From: Blastomyces gilchristii SLH14081
Lineage: Eukaryota; Ascomycota; Eurotiomycetes; Onygenales; Ajellomycetaceae
Assembly (NCBI RefSeq): GCF_000003855.2
Contig: NW_003101656.1
Location: forward strand, 56,523 to 120,522
Direction: 5' to 3'
Length of the DNA: 64,000 nt
In this document: positions 22,640-33,047 of the stretch, piece after piece
How the letters are laid out: each line of letters starts with the position of its first letter
How positions within the stretch are numbered: position 1 is the stretch's first letter
Notes under the pieces: model-generated
Database searches by the model: none
What the model was told of the DNA's origin: nothing
The model's input: only the letters and a program-made list of their open reading frames with translations
Program-made: the position numbers and the translations under genes

Positions 22640-23456
22640 CTGAATGAGTATTAATGTCAATATCAGTGTTCTGAGTATGATTAGCTATCGCAGCTGATTG
22701 AGTATTAATATCAATATTGAGACCTGTATCAACATTAGAGTCTGCTGGTATAGGTTCAGGTGTTAAATACAGTGTATGAGATCTAATATGAGAACATCTA
22801 GATATTTGACTTTCTGCATTACATAGCTAGCAGAGGTTATAAAGCTCAGTGATAAGCTCATCCGCAGCGGCTTCTAGATGAGTGATTTGAATGTCAGTTG
22901 CATCATTTACAAGCTTTTGAATGGTGATTTTTGAAGAATGTTCTAATCTCTTATACTATGTAGACTGAGTAGCTATAGAGATCTTAGGTTTTTAAAAAGG
23001 TTTTGTAGAAGTGTGTTTTTACAGGTTGAAAGAATGATTTATTAAAGTGTGTAATAACAGATTAGAAAAAGAATTTGTAGAAGATAAAGAATTTAAAGAT
23101 ATCAATTTTTCAGAGATAGATATGATAGCTGCATCAGTTTCAGTGATGAATTTTTCCAAGATAGTTGAGAAAACAGCTGTTTCACTATTATATTCTGTAA
23201 CTAGCAATCTCTCAAATACTTCAATACATGCCAAGATTGTATTATCTGTGTGTTTTCCCAATCTGAAGTCTTTTTCATCCTAATAGATGTCTTCTATATG
23301 AAAAACATGGGTTTCCATGTAATGATATTTTGGATGGGAAATTCCGGGATATAAGCTGGGATTGGTGAGATTTGACATTGAACTGCTTTTTCCGTTTCAT
23401 TTATCATGATAGTTTTAACCAGTTTCATAACCTTCCACCTTAGGGCTGAAATCACC
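22640..23456 (-). pseudogene. C1 internal segment with an 80-aa open frame and a GC-richer end
   Basis: This stretch is less AT-rich than the rest of the element. On the minus strand 23019-23261 is an open frame of 80 aa with the segment ACIEVFERLLVTEYNSETAV and a Ser/Thr-rich end; I do not recognise its family. From 23290 to 23456 the sequence is clearly less mutated (gggattggtgag, ggatgggaaattccggg), and the minus-strand frame SALRWKVMKLVKTI...ITWKPMFFI is open up to the gap. It may be Copia integrase or gag sequence, an insertion, or a wrong join at the gap. Confidence 0.4.
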
Positions 23457-24222
23457 NNNNNNNNNNNNNNNNNNNNNNNNNNNNNNNNNNNNNNNNNNNN
23501 NNNNNNNNNNNNNNNNNNNNNNNNNNNNNNNNNNNNNNNNNNNNNNNNNNNNNNNNNNNNNNNNNNNNNNNNNNNNNNNNNNNNNNNNNNNNNNNNNNNN
23601 NNNNNNNNNNNNNNNNNNNNNNNNNNNNNNNNNNNNNNNNNNNNNNNNNNNNNNNNNNNNNNNNNNNNNNNNNNNNNNNNNNNNNNNNNNNNNNNNNNNN
23701 NNNNNNNNNNNNNNNNNNNNNNNNNNNNNNNNNNNNNNNNNNNNNNNNNNNNNNNNNNNNNNNNNNNNNNNNNNNNNNNNNNNNNNNNNNNNNNNNNNNN
23801 NNNNNNNNNNNNNNNNNNNNNNNNNNNNNNNNNNNNNNNNNNNNNNNNNNNNNNNNNNNNNNNNNNNNNNNNNNNNNNNNNNNNNNNNNNNNNNNNNNNN
23901 NNNNNNNNNNNNNNNNNNNNNNNNNNNNNNNNNNNNNNNNNNNNNNNNNNNNNNNNNNNNNNNNNNNNNNNNNNNNNNNNNNNNNNNNNNNNNNNNNNNN
24001 NNNNNNNNNNNNNNNNNNNNNNNNNNNNNNNNNNNNNNNNNNNNNNNNNNNNNNNNNNNNNNNNNNNNNNNNNNNNNNNNNNNNNNNNNNNNNNNNNNNN
24101 NNNNNNNNNNNNNNNNNNNNNNNNNNNNNNNNNNNNNNNNNNNNNNNNNNNNNNNNNNNNNNNNNNNNNNNNNNNNNNNNNNNNNNNNNNNNNNNNNNNN
24201 NNNNNNNNNNNNNNNNNNNNNN
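23457..24222. other. Assembly gap, 766 N
   Basis: This is a run of 766 unknown bases within the Copia element. The two long frames predicted across it on either strand are artefacts of the N run. The GC-richer DNA on its left and the AT-rich gag DNA on its right differ in mutation level, so the true distance and contiguity are uncertain. Confidence 1.
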
Positions 24223-24646
24223 AGATTCTCACATTATCTTGATAGTCTGTGATCATGAGTGAGAGACAATCTCTTAATAAACAGATAATCTTCTTCACAT
24301 CATCATTCTCACTGTATATATATTATAGCTCTGTGATATTCACTGTTCTTCATATGACATCTTAAATCTTTGTCATATCTTCATTCAATTTCTCATATTT
24401 CATATATTTGATTTTCCATGCAGTGATCTTGATATTATATACTATCTTGATCTCCGCGGTGGCTTCTTTTGAATACTCAGGTTTCAGAGGTTCTTCTAGT
24501 TCAGAGAAGATATTGAGTTTATCAAGATTGATGAAGTCTGATATCTTCTTGTTCTTTGTATATTCTAGTATATGCTTGTATCAAAGTTTTCAATCTTTAG
24601 AAACACTAAGATGAACTGTTGCATTAGACATTGTCTTGTCTGTCAT
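24223..24646 (-). pseudogene. C1 gag N-terminal remnant
   Basis: The minus strand has a start at 24646 giving MTDKTMSNATVHLSVSK, then a stop, then a long readable stretch ISDFINLDKLNIFSELEEPL and ITAWKIKYMKYEKLN. The pattern of a short leader, then a Trp-containing segment that begins a helical domain, fits the gag polyprotein of fungal Copia elements. It continues across the gap. A stop at the Trp/Gln position after VSKD breaks it. Confidence 0.72.
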
Positions 24647-24699
24647 ATCAGTTATATTGAATGAATTGAGAAATCGGTTCAAGTATTTGAGAATATGAT

Positions 24700-25133
24700 C
24701 AGAATTCAGAGTGTATAATAGTCAAGAATTTCGGAATGTATATAAGTGAGAATCTATTGTCTCAGTTCACATGATAGTTCTGTTTAAATAAGGTTTGACA
24801 TCAGTGATCAATCATCTCAGTTTGAATGATAGTTATCAGTTTAAATAAGAATTGAGATCAGTGTATCACGCTTCTCTTCAGATACTGCTTACTAGAAATC
24901 AGGTATGATATAACAGTCGAGAAATTCAGACTGTATATAAATGAGAATCAATTGTTTCAGTTAAAATAATGATTATCAGTTTGAATGAGAATTGATCATC
25001 TCAGTTCAAATGATAGTTATCAGTTTGAATGAGAATTGATCATCTGAGTTTAAATGATTGTTATTGAATTTAAATGAGAATTGAAATCAGTGTATCATGC
25101 TTCTCTTCAGATGCTGCTTACTGAGCTTATAAC
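24700..25133. repeat. C1 leader with short tandem repeats
   Basis: Between the gag start and the 5' LTR the plus strand repeats units of about 40-60 bp built on agttatcagtttgaatgagaa and ttgatcatctcagttcaaatg, with at least five imperfect copies between 24760 and 25085. A longer pair, tgtataa...gtcaagaatttcggaatgtat (24711 on) and cagtcgagaaattcagactgtat (24913 on), is also duplicated. Nothing here codes. The role is unknown. Confidence 0.65.
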
Positions 25134-25402
25134 TATCAGAATAAGTGTCACAGATGAATATGTGAAAAATATATAAATCTTATGTGTATTAAAATCTGCT
25201 TGTTATATTATCTGTGCTCTATCTAATATATCTATTTCATACAAAAGATAGAGCTATTTATAGTAAAATATATATGCAAGTCAAGAGAGCTAGTATAAGC
25301 AAGTATTAAATGAGTATTGTAGTAAGTTGATAATAATGAGAAATATTGTAGTAATACAAATGTTAATAGCGTTCAGTAGTGTATAACCTTTTTTTCCTGA
25401 CA
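25134..25402 (-). repeat. C1 5' LTR
   Basis: This 269-bp LTR matches 21582-21849. Its first base pair set has changed from tgtcag to tatcag, a G-to-A change. The end cctgaca is intact. Upstream on the plus strand (24770-25130) several copies of a unit like tcagtttgaatgagaattgatcatc repeat in the leader region between gag and the LTR. Confidence 0.92.
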
Positions 25403-25407
25403 GCCGG

Positions 25408-25453
25408 CTTCTTTATATACAGTACATTAAATTAAATTAGTGACCGCTATGAC
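25408..25453. other. Segment U1, middle part
   Basis: These 46 bp join the Copia TSD to the MITE TSD (gctatgac, 25446-25453). Removing both insertions gives a continuous U1 running 21537-21581, 25408-25453, 25968-27235. Confidence 0.6.
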
Positions 25454-25959
25454 TAGACTGGCCGCCGGGACCATGAATTTCACATTTGGTCCCATTTGGT
25501 CTGGTCTCATACATTTCTTGGCGTGAATCCCGCTGGGACTGGCTATCAAAAAAACATGTAAAGTGACTATATATCAGATCTTAAAATGAAACCATGACTT
25601 GAAAAAAATGAGAAAGTGGTTCCATTTGGTCTCATTTAGTCCCATTCTTGGCATAAAGTTACTATTTTTAGACATTTTAAGGTTTTTTTTAGACTATTTT
25701 TAATTTTTTAAAAAGTAATGCTTTTTGGTAACACTCAAATGAGATTTAAAGTCATTTAAAGCAATAAAAATAATTTAAATTGAGAAGTGAAAATCATGAT
25801 CTCATTGGGAAAATGTGACAAGAGTAGACAGTAAGTCTCACTGAAACAGTATGGGACTACTATCTAATGTTAAAACCATGTAATGGGATCAGTCGAATTG
25901 GTAATGAGACTATCAAAAAATCTGGTTCTGGTCCCAGACACGGTCACACGGTCAGTCTA
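25454..25959 (-). mobile_element. MITE of the TAGACTG family, complete, best preserved
   Basis: This 506-bp copy has the ends tagactggccgccggga and cacacggtcagtcta. The 8-bp duplication gctatgac (25446-25453, 25960-25967) is perfect. It is the least mutated copy in the window and serves as the reference for the others. It has no coding capacity. Confidence 0.95.
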
Positions 25960-25967
25960 GCTATGAC

Positions 25968-27235
25968 CTCTTTACATTTGTAAGCAAGTTCAGAAGCAGC
26001 TGTGTTATTATTCAGCAGTTGTACATTCTTTTAAATTATATTCTTCTTCATCAGATTCAGTCATACTTCATGATTATATATTCTCTAGCTTCATATAAAT
26101 TAGCGCATCACTAGCATTCATAATTGTATAGTCTATTTCTGATTCAGCTAATATTCTGTGTACACTCTCATAAAGAAACTTTCACTATATTATATCACTT
26201 ATTTACTAACTTTTCTTATTCTTCAATCATCTTCTTCATTATTATCATTATTGAATACTATTATCTTCTTTAAGATTTCTGTTTCTTTTTCTCTTCAACA
26301 CCTTATATATGTTTATTTATTACATTATATGCATTTCTGATGATAACTCTCTGTTTTCATAACAAGTGTTATTGTAGTAATTATACTAGATAGTTTGTTA
26401 GCAGTAAGTGTAATACATTGTAAAATATAATCAGAACTTGTTTATCTTCTAATAATTATTAGAACATACTACTATAAATGATATATTTTCTTTATCTTTT
26501 TATACACTCTTAATCTTCTTTTTTCAGCAGGTATCTGATTATATTTCTTAATTATATTTTCTAATTGTATTTTATATGAATACAGATGCTGATATATTTG
26601 TTTTAATTCATATAGAATCTTCATGCATTAACAGATTCACATCTGTAGATGATAGTGAATACCTCCATATTGAATTATTAGTTAAGAACTTGAAGAATAT
26701 GATAATGAAGAAATTACTCATATTATATATAGCTGAGTCTCTTATATCTCTCTCTGTCTCTTCTGTTACTTCTTTCTCTGCTGCTTTCTTCTCTGTCACT
26801 TTCTTCTTATCTTCTATACTTATCTCTGTATCTGATTCTTCTGTTTCTGCTATCTCTGTTCTTATAATCTCTACTCTTACTACTTCTACTTCTATCACTT
26901 CTGCTCTTTCTGCTACTTCTGCCTTTGTTATCAGCTCTTTCTGTTTCAAGAAGATATTGTATAGACTTGATAAATCATGTTTCTCAGTGTATATACTTTC
27001 ACTCTTTTCACTAACCTCTAGAATAATTTATTATATGAAGATAGTATATAACATAACTATCTAAAGCTTAGTCACAGACACTGATTATTACATTTGTTTT
27101 AAGTATTTGTGATGAAGTAATTATTTATTCATACTAGAGAATCATCTCTCTTCTTAACAGTGTTAAGATTATAAGTCTTTTCTTTTTTCATCTGCTGTTT
27201 CTGACACTGATTTTCCTGTTCTTAGAGAAAATTGT
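25968..27235. other. Segment U1, right part, unrecognised AT-rich DNA with a polypurine/polypyrimidine block
   Basis: This segment lies between the MITE and the LTR of G4. I find no match to the other families in the window. It has T-rich stretches with ttattattatcattattg near 26240, and a strongly strand-asymmetric block (26735-26935) that is almost all C and T on the plus strand. Two overlapping frames cross that block. G4 inserted at its right edge. Confidence 0.5.
26608..26949 (-). pseudogene. Unrecognised 113-aa frame, Glu/Lys/Val-rich then hydrophobic
   Basis: The minus-strand frame starts MKQKELITKAEVAERAEV. Residues 1-70 are highly charged with repeats of the type VEVVRVEIIRTEI and KKKVTEKKAAEKE, which could form a helix or coiled coil. 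Residues about 75-95 are FFIIIFFKFL, a hydrophobic patch, and the frame ends VNLLMHEDSI with a stop. The charged part is the purine-rich strand of the asymmetric block, so its openness may be a composition effect: purine-rich DNA contains few stop codons when TGA/TAA are avoided. The overlapping 162-aa plus-strand frame (26576-27064, Ser/Thr-rich) is probably the shadow. No function can be given. Confidence 0.35.
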
Positions 27236-27609
27236 TGTGACGGGCTGCGCCCGATCAATTATATAGACTATTCCGTTACACTTCACAGATTTCTACCGCT
27301 TCATTCTCAATCACTGATTTTCAGCCGTCACAAACGCGTACACTTCATATGCTCTAGTTCTCAGCCATTCTCAAACATGTATACTCTGATTCTTGACTAT
27401 TCTCAATCATCAATTCTCAGCTGCTATGAACATGTATAAATTCTTTCACTCTGAAGCTTCACTGCATACATCATCACATACATGTATAAATATTCACTTC
27501 AATCACTGATTCTTGTACTTTCTCTTTCTTTTCATTCTTTAACATTTTTCACTTTGTTATATAAGACCTATAAATATCATACTGATTTATTTAGTGTAGA
27601 CCTCTTACA
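27236..27609 (+). repeat. G4 5' LTR with promoter-like elements
   Basis: This 374-bp LTR begins tgtgacgggctgcgcccgat, with the inverted repeat gggc-tgc-gccc at 27243-27253, and ends agacctcttaca. It contains tataaata at 27485-27492, a C/T-rich stretch, and aacatttttc at 27541-27550. A transcript starting about 30 bases after the TATA-like box would carry aacatttttc near its 5' end. Confidence 0.92.
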
Positions 27610-27612
27610 CTT

Positions 27613-27622
27613 GAAAAATGTT
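27613..27622 (+). other. G4 candidate primer-binding site, self-priming type
   Basis: The sequence gaaaaatgtt, three bases after the LTR, is the exact reverse complement of aacatttttc at 27541-27550 in the LTR. The same pair, at the same place, is seen in G2. There is no tRNA-like TGG start. Confidence 0.55.
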
Positions 27623-27724
27623 CATTGTCTTCTTATTAGAAATAATTATTCATGTATTGTCTTCTCATCAGAAATGATTATTCATTGAGAAGATATCTGA
27701 ACATGTAACAACATGTAAGAAATA

Positions 27725-28990
27725 GAAAATAATTAAACAGTGAAGTGAATAATGAGTTCTCAGATAGAAGCTTGCTCATCAGTCACTCTGACTCTGTAAT
27801 AAGATTTTATAAGAGAATGTCAGTGAAAGATCTGAGAGTTCTGACACTTAGATATATGAGATATTCATATGATTATACTTCTTCAGATTTCACAGTTGTC
27901 ACACATTCAACAAATGATATATCTATCAACAATATAAGAGAACTCTTGAATATAAGTATAGAAGTAATATCACAGTGACTCTGAGTAATGTTGAAATTAT
28001 AATAGTAACAGATAGCAGACATGCATGCAACTCAATAACTTCAATATAAGAAAATTTAATAATTAACTCAACAAAGAACTTATGCAATTTCAACATCTAC
28101 AGAATTGAATACAAAAGCACTGAAAGAATGCTTAGATACTCTCACATATTTCAATACTTCTGATCTCACTCTCTACTCATCATGAAGAATGAAAATACTT
28201 ACAAAACTAAGTGTAGATGAAGATGTCATCAGTTCATTAATTAATCAAAATTGATATATCAATGAATAATTGAAGAATTGCAGGAAACAGAAGTTTCATT
28301 TATGAATGAAAGCATATGAACCAGTGTTGTGAATACCTGATAATATCATCAAATATCTTGATATTCTGTTTCAAGACACTGCTGTGTAAGTGAAAGTATT
28401 AGATTGATTACAGAGTATCTAACAGAGAAATACTTCTATTATAATATTCATCTCTGACTTTGACACTCAGATCTTAGAAGCAGATAATCAATCTTGGAAG
28501 AATTGAATGAAGATTAGCATGCTCAAGAAGACATTAACTTTTGAACTCTTACAGACTCTTATAAGTATAAATGAAGACTGAACTTATTAAGGCTTCTGCA
28601 CACAGCTCTGAACATTGAATAACTGTCTTATCAAGCTCAAGAGTATACAGAAGAGTGACAGAAGATGTTACATTTCAATCACTTATACACCTGCTCTGAA
28701 GAATAACAGTAATGATGCAGATGTTATAAACTGAATAGATTTAAATGCCTATGCATAAGCAAGAGTTTTCACTATTTAAACAGGCTTCTGAGTTTCTGAG
28801 ATCACTCCCGAAGAAGTCACTGACTGATATCAACATGAAGTATGCATTAATTGTAACTAATCAGAACAAATTGCTTTTAACTGCTGATTGATCTATGTAT
28901 CTCCTTACTTAAGAGAAAGATCAGCATCTTCTCACTCAAGAGAAAGATCAGTGTCTTCTTACTTAAAGAATGAATCAGCACCTGTCTGTG
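27725..28990 (+). pseudogene. G4 gag remnant
   Basis: The start region reads MNNEFSDRSLLISHSDSV in one frame (27745-27978 open, 77 aa), which contains the N-terminal gag. A CCHC-like knuckle is at about 28842-28886 but reads C-I-N-C-N-stop-S-E-Q-I, so both a Trp and the zinc-binding His are lost. Repeats of the Arg/Ser type follow at 28910-28970. This matches G3 17100-18480 throughout. Confidence 0.8.
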
Positions 28991-29559
28991 TCAATCACAT
29001 TGTAGTAAAGAAAGATTCAGAAGATAACTATGAGAATACTCTGATGAAACAGGGGAAAGAGTAGCTTCTGTTTAAATTCACAAACAGAAGCTTGAAGAGA
29101 TCAGATGATATTAATTTAAAGAAAAAATGATAATAAATGCAATTCTTGTATCTACTGTGATGAATAACATGTATAATATGAAGACTATGACAGATATCAT
29201 TATTATTATTATTCTTCAATTATAGATGTATGCAGTCAGAGACTATGATATCTACCTGAGAACCTTTAGTTCTCAGGGTTTTTCCTATATCTATAGAGTC
29301 AACTATTATACACTTATCAATTTCAGATATGCAAAATCAGAAAATTCCAGCTCAGAATACAAAAACTGTTTACAAATTGCAGTATTTCAACAACTTTTGA
29401 TACTTTGAAACCATTTGAAAATATCATGACAAAGGAAAAGAGAACATAGTCTTAAAGTTAGACACATTAAATAGATAGATAGAAAAGAACAGAAAGAAAC
29501 AAGTACAGTAAAGCGAGACTATAGCAAAATAAAATTATTAAAAGATAGTGTATAGCTGT

Positions 29560-30480
29560 TTTAACAGACTATATCTAATCAATTTCCACCTCTTCATATT
29601 CAGATACTTCTGAATTGAGCCATTTTCTTATAGCTGCTTGAGTTTCTGATAGAAAGTCTATTAAGTATTTAAGTCCTGTCTTAGTTGAGAATAAGAACCT
29701 CATATTTAATTGATTTAAATCATACTTCTTCTTTAATCTGACTCTGAGACTATTGTATAATGCACAATGTATTACAATATACTCAGAATTCTCATTTGTA
29801 TTGCAGAATGAGCACTCTGTTGAATCAAATCTATCATCAAATCTTTGTATATAGAATTTGAAATAATCATATCCTAGTTTTAGCTGAATTATAGATGAGA
29901 ATATTTTCTTTTTACATTTAATTGAACAAGATTTCCACTTTGATTTTGTCTTAAATCTTGAATAATGTATGCTCTTCTTTTGTTTCTGCCCGCTTTTATT
30001 TCACTTGTTTAAACAAGATTCTTTTATCTTTGTCTTTATAAAAGATCAGGACACTGTTTTTTGAATAGATCTGCTTAATTCTGAACTCTTTTTTACAGCT
30101 GAATCAGTCAATTCATTGCCATGAATATTCATATAAGCAGGAACTCAATGCAGATGAATTATCAGTTTAGATGTTCTTCTCTTTTAAATTTTCAAAACAG
30201 AGTTTAAAATCAGTTCAAGATTCATTTGATCATTATAAATCTGACTATTTCTAAGTCTTTTTAAAGCAGCTTGACTATCAGAGAATATTCATACCTCTTT
30301 CAAACTATTTCCTCTTTTATGAGATGTTATTTCAATGAGTTTGAAAGCTTTCACTATTGCAAATAGTTCAGTATCAAAGACTTCAGATTCACAGCCTAAA
30401 TTTCAGAAATCTGAGATAAAATTGATATTATCTTCAGTATAAGCAATGTCTGCATCTAATCTATTCAAATTCTCATTTTT
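29560..30480 (-). pseudogene. L2 ORF2 C-terminal part: RNase H and Cys/His tail
   Basis: Minus-strand RNase H spans about 30050-30500 and matches the better readable L3 copy (37370-37800). The end of ORF2 lies at about 29600, after a GIKYLIDFLSETQAAI-like stretch shared with L1. The zinc-like cluster near 29800 is degraded. An RNase H next to RT is typical of the Tad clade of fungal LINEs. Stops occur throughout. Confidence 0.75.
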
Positions 30481-30750
30481 TAAGTCATCTGAGTAAATCA
30501 GAATAGAGTCTTTTATATTAATTGTAGAGATCTTCTTCAAATGCTGTTCACATTCTCTCTCTTTAGATAGTTCACTTATTTGTAAGTCTATGAGAGATTT
30601 CAGCTTTTCTCTTCAGAGAGATATCTTCTCATGATCAATTTTCTCAACATTTAATGAAGAAAATTGATTCTTAAGAAGTGAACATAGTCTATACAGTTGA
30701 GAGAGCATTTTCTTTATAGCATTATTCTGATTTCAATCAAGAAATCTATT

Positions 30751-32271
30751 TCAATCCAGTTCATTTCCTGAGTTAACTGATGAAAATGAAGAAGAGACTC
30801 TTTCTCTGATTATATGATTTGAGCTTCTCTTTATGACTCTCAGAGCATAGTTCATACAGACCTTTTCAAATTGAATAGTAGGAGATGAAATTGAGGCTTC
30901 AATTTCCATTGCTTTAATAGAAGATGATTTGAATACTCTCAGAATTCTTCTCAAAGCTCTGTTTTCTAGACTTTGAAACAGTTCAGTGAAGTTATCTTGA
31001 TTATTTTATCAAACTTGAACTTCATAATCAGCTACTGAGATAATACAGGCTATGTATAACTATCTCATAGTATGAAAAGATAGACCTCTCTCAGTATTTA
31101 ATAGTCTGATTATACTATTCAGTAGTCTCTCTGCCTTGATAATTCTTTGTTGAATATGATATTTAAAATTCAACTTGGAGTTTAACCATACTCCTAGTTA
31201 TTTGACATTCAAACTGGGTTTAATCTCTTTATTCAGAAGAGTTAGACTTAGTTCTTTCTCATTAAATCTGAGAAAAAAGTGAATTAACTCAGTTTTATTC
31301 ATATCAAATTGAATTAGATTGATATCTGCTCTAACAAAGATTTTCTTTGCTGCTTTCTCAATCACTTCTAAATTCTCTTTGATTGTCTTTGAACTGTAGA
31401 GTAGATCAATATCATCTACATAACTTAAAGATCTCACTATTTTCATCTCTCTATTCTTGAATAAATATATAGTGTATATTGCAAATAAAACAGGTGAGAT
31501 TGAAGATTCTTATGATACTTCTATTTTTATCTCAGTTTTATCTTGTTTTCTTCCATCAAAGAATAGTTGTATAATTCTTTTAGACATGAAACAATTAACT
31601 CATTTTATTAGAGAAAGTGACAGTTTTAACATCTTCAAAGTTTGAATCATCTTAGACTTTGAAACATGATCAAATGCATCTTTTATATCAATAAAAACTT
31701 CAGTTGAGACCAGGCCTTCATGCATTGCTACTTGAATATCATGAATAACTGAGAGAACAGTGTCAATTACAGAACATTGTTTTCTATCTTTCATTTATTC
31801 ATTAAATAGTAGAGAATCACTAATAGAGCTTATAAAAGATAATCTAGTAGCTATTATCTTTTCTAGAACTTTTCTCAAACAGTTCAACAGAGATATTACT
31901 CTATATAACTTAGAAACTGAAGCTTTTCTATTAGGTTTTGCAAGGATTACTTCAGTAGCTTCTCTCCAGCATTCAGAATAATAATCATTTCTTGAGAGAT
32001 TGAAAAAGAGCTCAAAATATTCATTCTTCAAGTAGGAATATGTGTTTTGAATACTTAAATGATTAATTGAATCAGGCTCTGCAGCAGTTTTAATTGAACT
32101 TGAGAATATTGCTGACTCTAGTTCATCACATGTAAGCTCAGGCCATTCCCAGTTATTTTCATCAATATATTCATGAAATGACATATTCTTCTCTTCTAAA
32201 TGTGATGAGTTTTGAAAGAGAATTCTTATAAAAGCTTGACATTTTTTCTCAAAAGAGTTTACTGTATACAA
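30751..32271 (-). pseudogene. L2 ORF2 reverse transcriptase
   Basis: Four successive minus-strand frames give one RT. 31795-32271 holds the fingers (ILAKPNRKASVSKLYRVISL, LRKVLEKIIATRL). 31600-31794 holds VFIDIKDAFDHVSKSKMI, the first catalytic Asp box. 31198-31446 holds SYVDDIDLLYSS (31395-31430), the YVDD active site, intact here. 30751-30954 is the thumb and connection region. The pieces are separated by single stops, mostly TGA or TAG at likely Trp codons. The enzyme would nick and prime at the target and copy the LINE RNA; this copy cannot be made as one protein. Confidence 0.9.
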
Positions 32272-33047
32272 TTCATTCTGAAATTCATATTCTAAGGTTA
32301 GAAGCTTTGCTACATTTCTTGTTTTAGTATAGTTAAAGGCTTTAAAAACTTCTTTTTCTTATACTTCTTCAAGAAATTTATTCCAGCAATCTGTTTTGGC
32401 TTTTTTAATATCTGAAAAATATTCATTTCAAATAGCTTTGAACTCTTCATTAAATATTAAGTTATTCTTTCACTCTCTCTTAGCAGTGACTAATTGCTTT
32501 CTTTTAGAAGTGATATTCTCATTTCATCAAGGTTTGAAATACTCAGAAGACTTTTTCTTTGAAATATTTTCTTCAATACTTCTTAGAAGAATAGATGTAA
32601 TCAGCTTTACTCTATTCTCAAGCATTTCATTTGAGATATCTTGACTTTGATTTCAATAGAGCTCACTCTGTCTTTCAGATTTCAGCTGTTTTACTCTTTC
32701 TTTAACTGCTTTTCAATCAGCTTTTTCAAAGTCATACTGATTAGAGAGAAGAGAATTTTCACTTCTTTGTTTTTCACTCAGTTCAATATCAAATTGAATG
32801 ATCTCATGACCTGATTCTGAGGTTTCATTTGAATTAATAAACCAGTTTATAAGTCTTTTTTCAATTAGATTTTATGATATGAAAGAAGTACAAAGTCAAC
32901 TTTTTATTCAAATACAATCTGAAGATAAGAATAAATGCAATTTGAGTTTCTATTCACATTATTTTGAATAAATGTGATTTTTAAAGAGTTTTTAAACTTT
33001 TTTTGTTATTTTTGTTGTATATTCATACTAAGAGAGAGTAGAGATAG
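32272..33047 (-). pseudogene. L2 region before RT: endonuclease mostly missing
   Basis: In Tad-type LINEs an apurinic-type endonuclease of about 200 aa stands between the start of ORF2 and RT. Here only its end can be seen: a SGHEII-FDIELSEK stretch near 32800-32830, close to the SDH box expected at the end of the domain. It is followed by a linker rich in Lys/Trp positions (about 32280-32780). Only about 200 bp lies between the ORF1 stop (about 33048) and that box, too short for the domain. An internal deletion is inferred. Confidence 0.55.

Larger units (their letters stand above)
21582..25402 (-). mobile_element. Ty1/Copia retrotransposon C1, degraded, with an assembly gap
   Basis: LTRs of 268 and 269 bp lie at 21582-21849 (tgtcagaatgag...ctgaca) and 25134-25402 (tatcagaataag...cctgaca). 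A perfect 5-bp duplication, gccgg, flanks them (21577-21581, 25403-25407). On the minus strand, gag lies at the right (about 24223-24646) and reverse transcriptase at the left (about 22100-22400), which gives the Copia order gag to RT. At 3.8 kb including 766 N it is shorter than a usual 5-kb Copia element, so part may be deleted or collapsed. Frames are broken. Confidence 0.9.
27236..29195 (+). mobile_element. Gypsy-1 chromovirus copy G4, 5' part only
   Basis: This copy has the 5' LTR (27236-27609), leader, gag and the first part of protease on the plus strand, and it stops at about 29195 where the LINE L2 tail begins. The rest of the element and its 3' LTR are not found further right, so the truncation is not a simple LINE insertion, or later loss removed the remainder. 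The left flank is attgt. Confidence 0.88.

Noticed and set aside
23294..24298. Long open frames on both strands across the N run
   Set aside because: They are open only because unknown bases contain no stops; the real sequence on both sides is Copia remnant.
26158..26340. Membrane-protein-like 60-aa frame in U1
   Set aside because: T-rich DNA always reads as Leu/Phe/Ser; there is no conservation or start context to support it.
29028..29219. 63-aa minus-strand frame with Asn run
   Set aside because: It spans the junction of G4 and the LINE tail; the Asn run is the (att)n tail.
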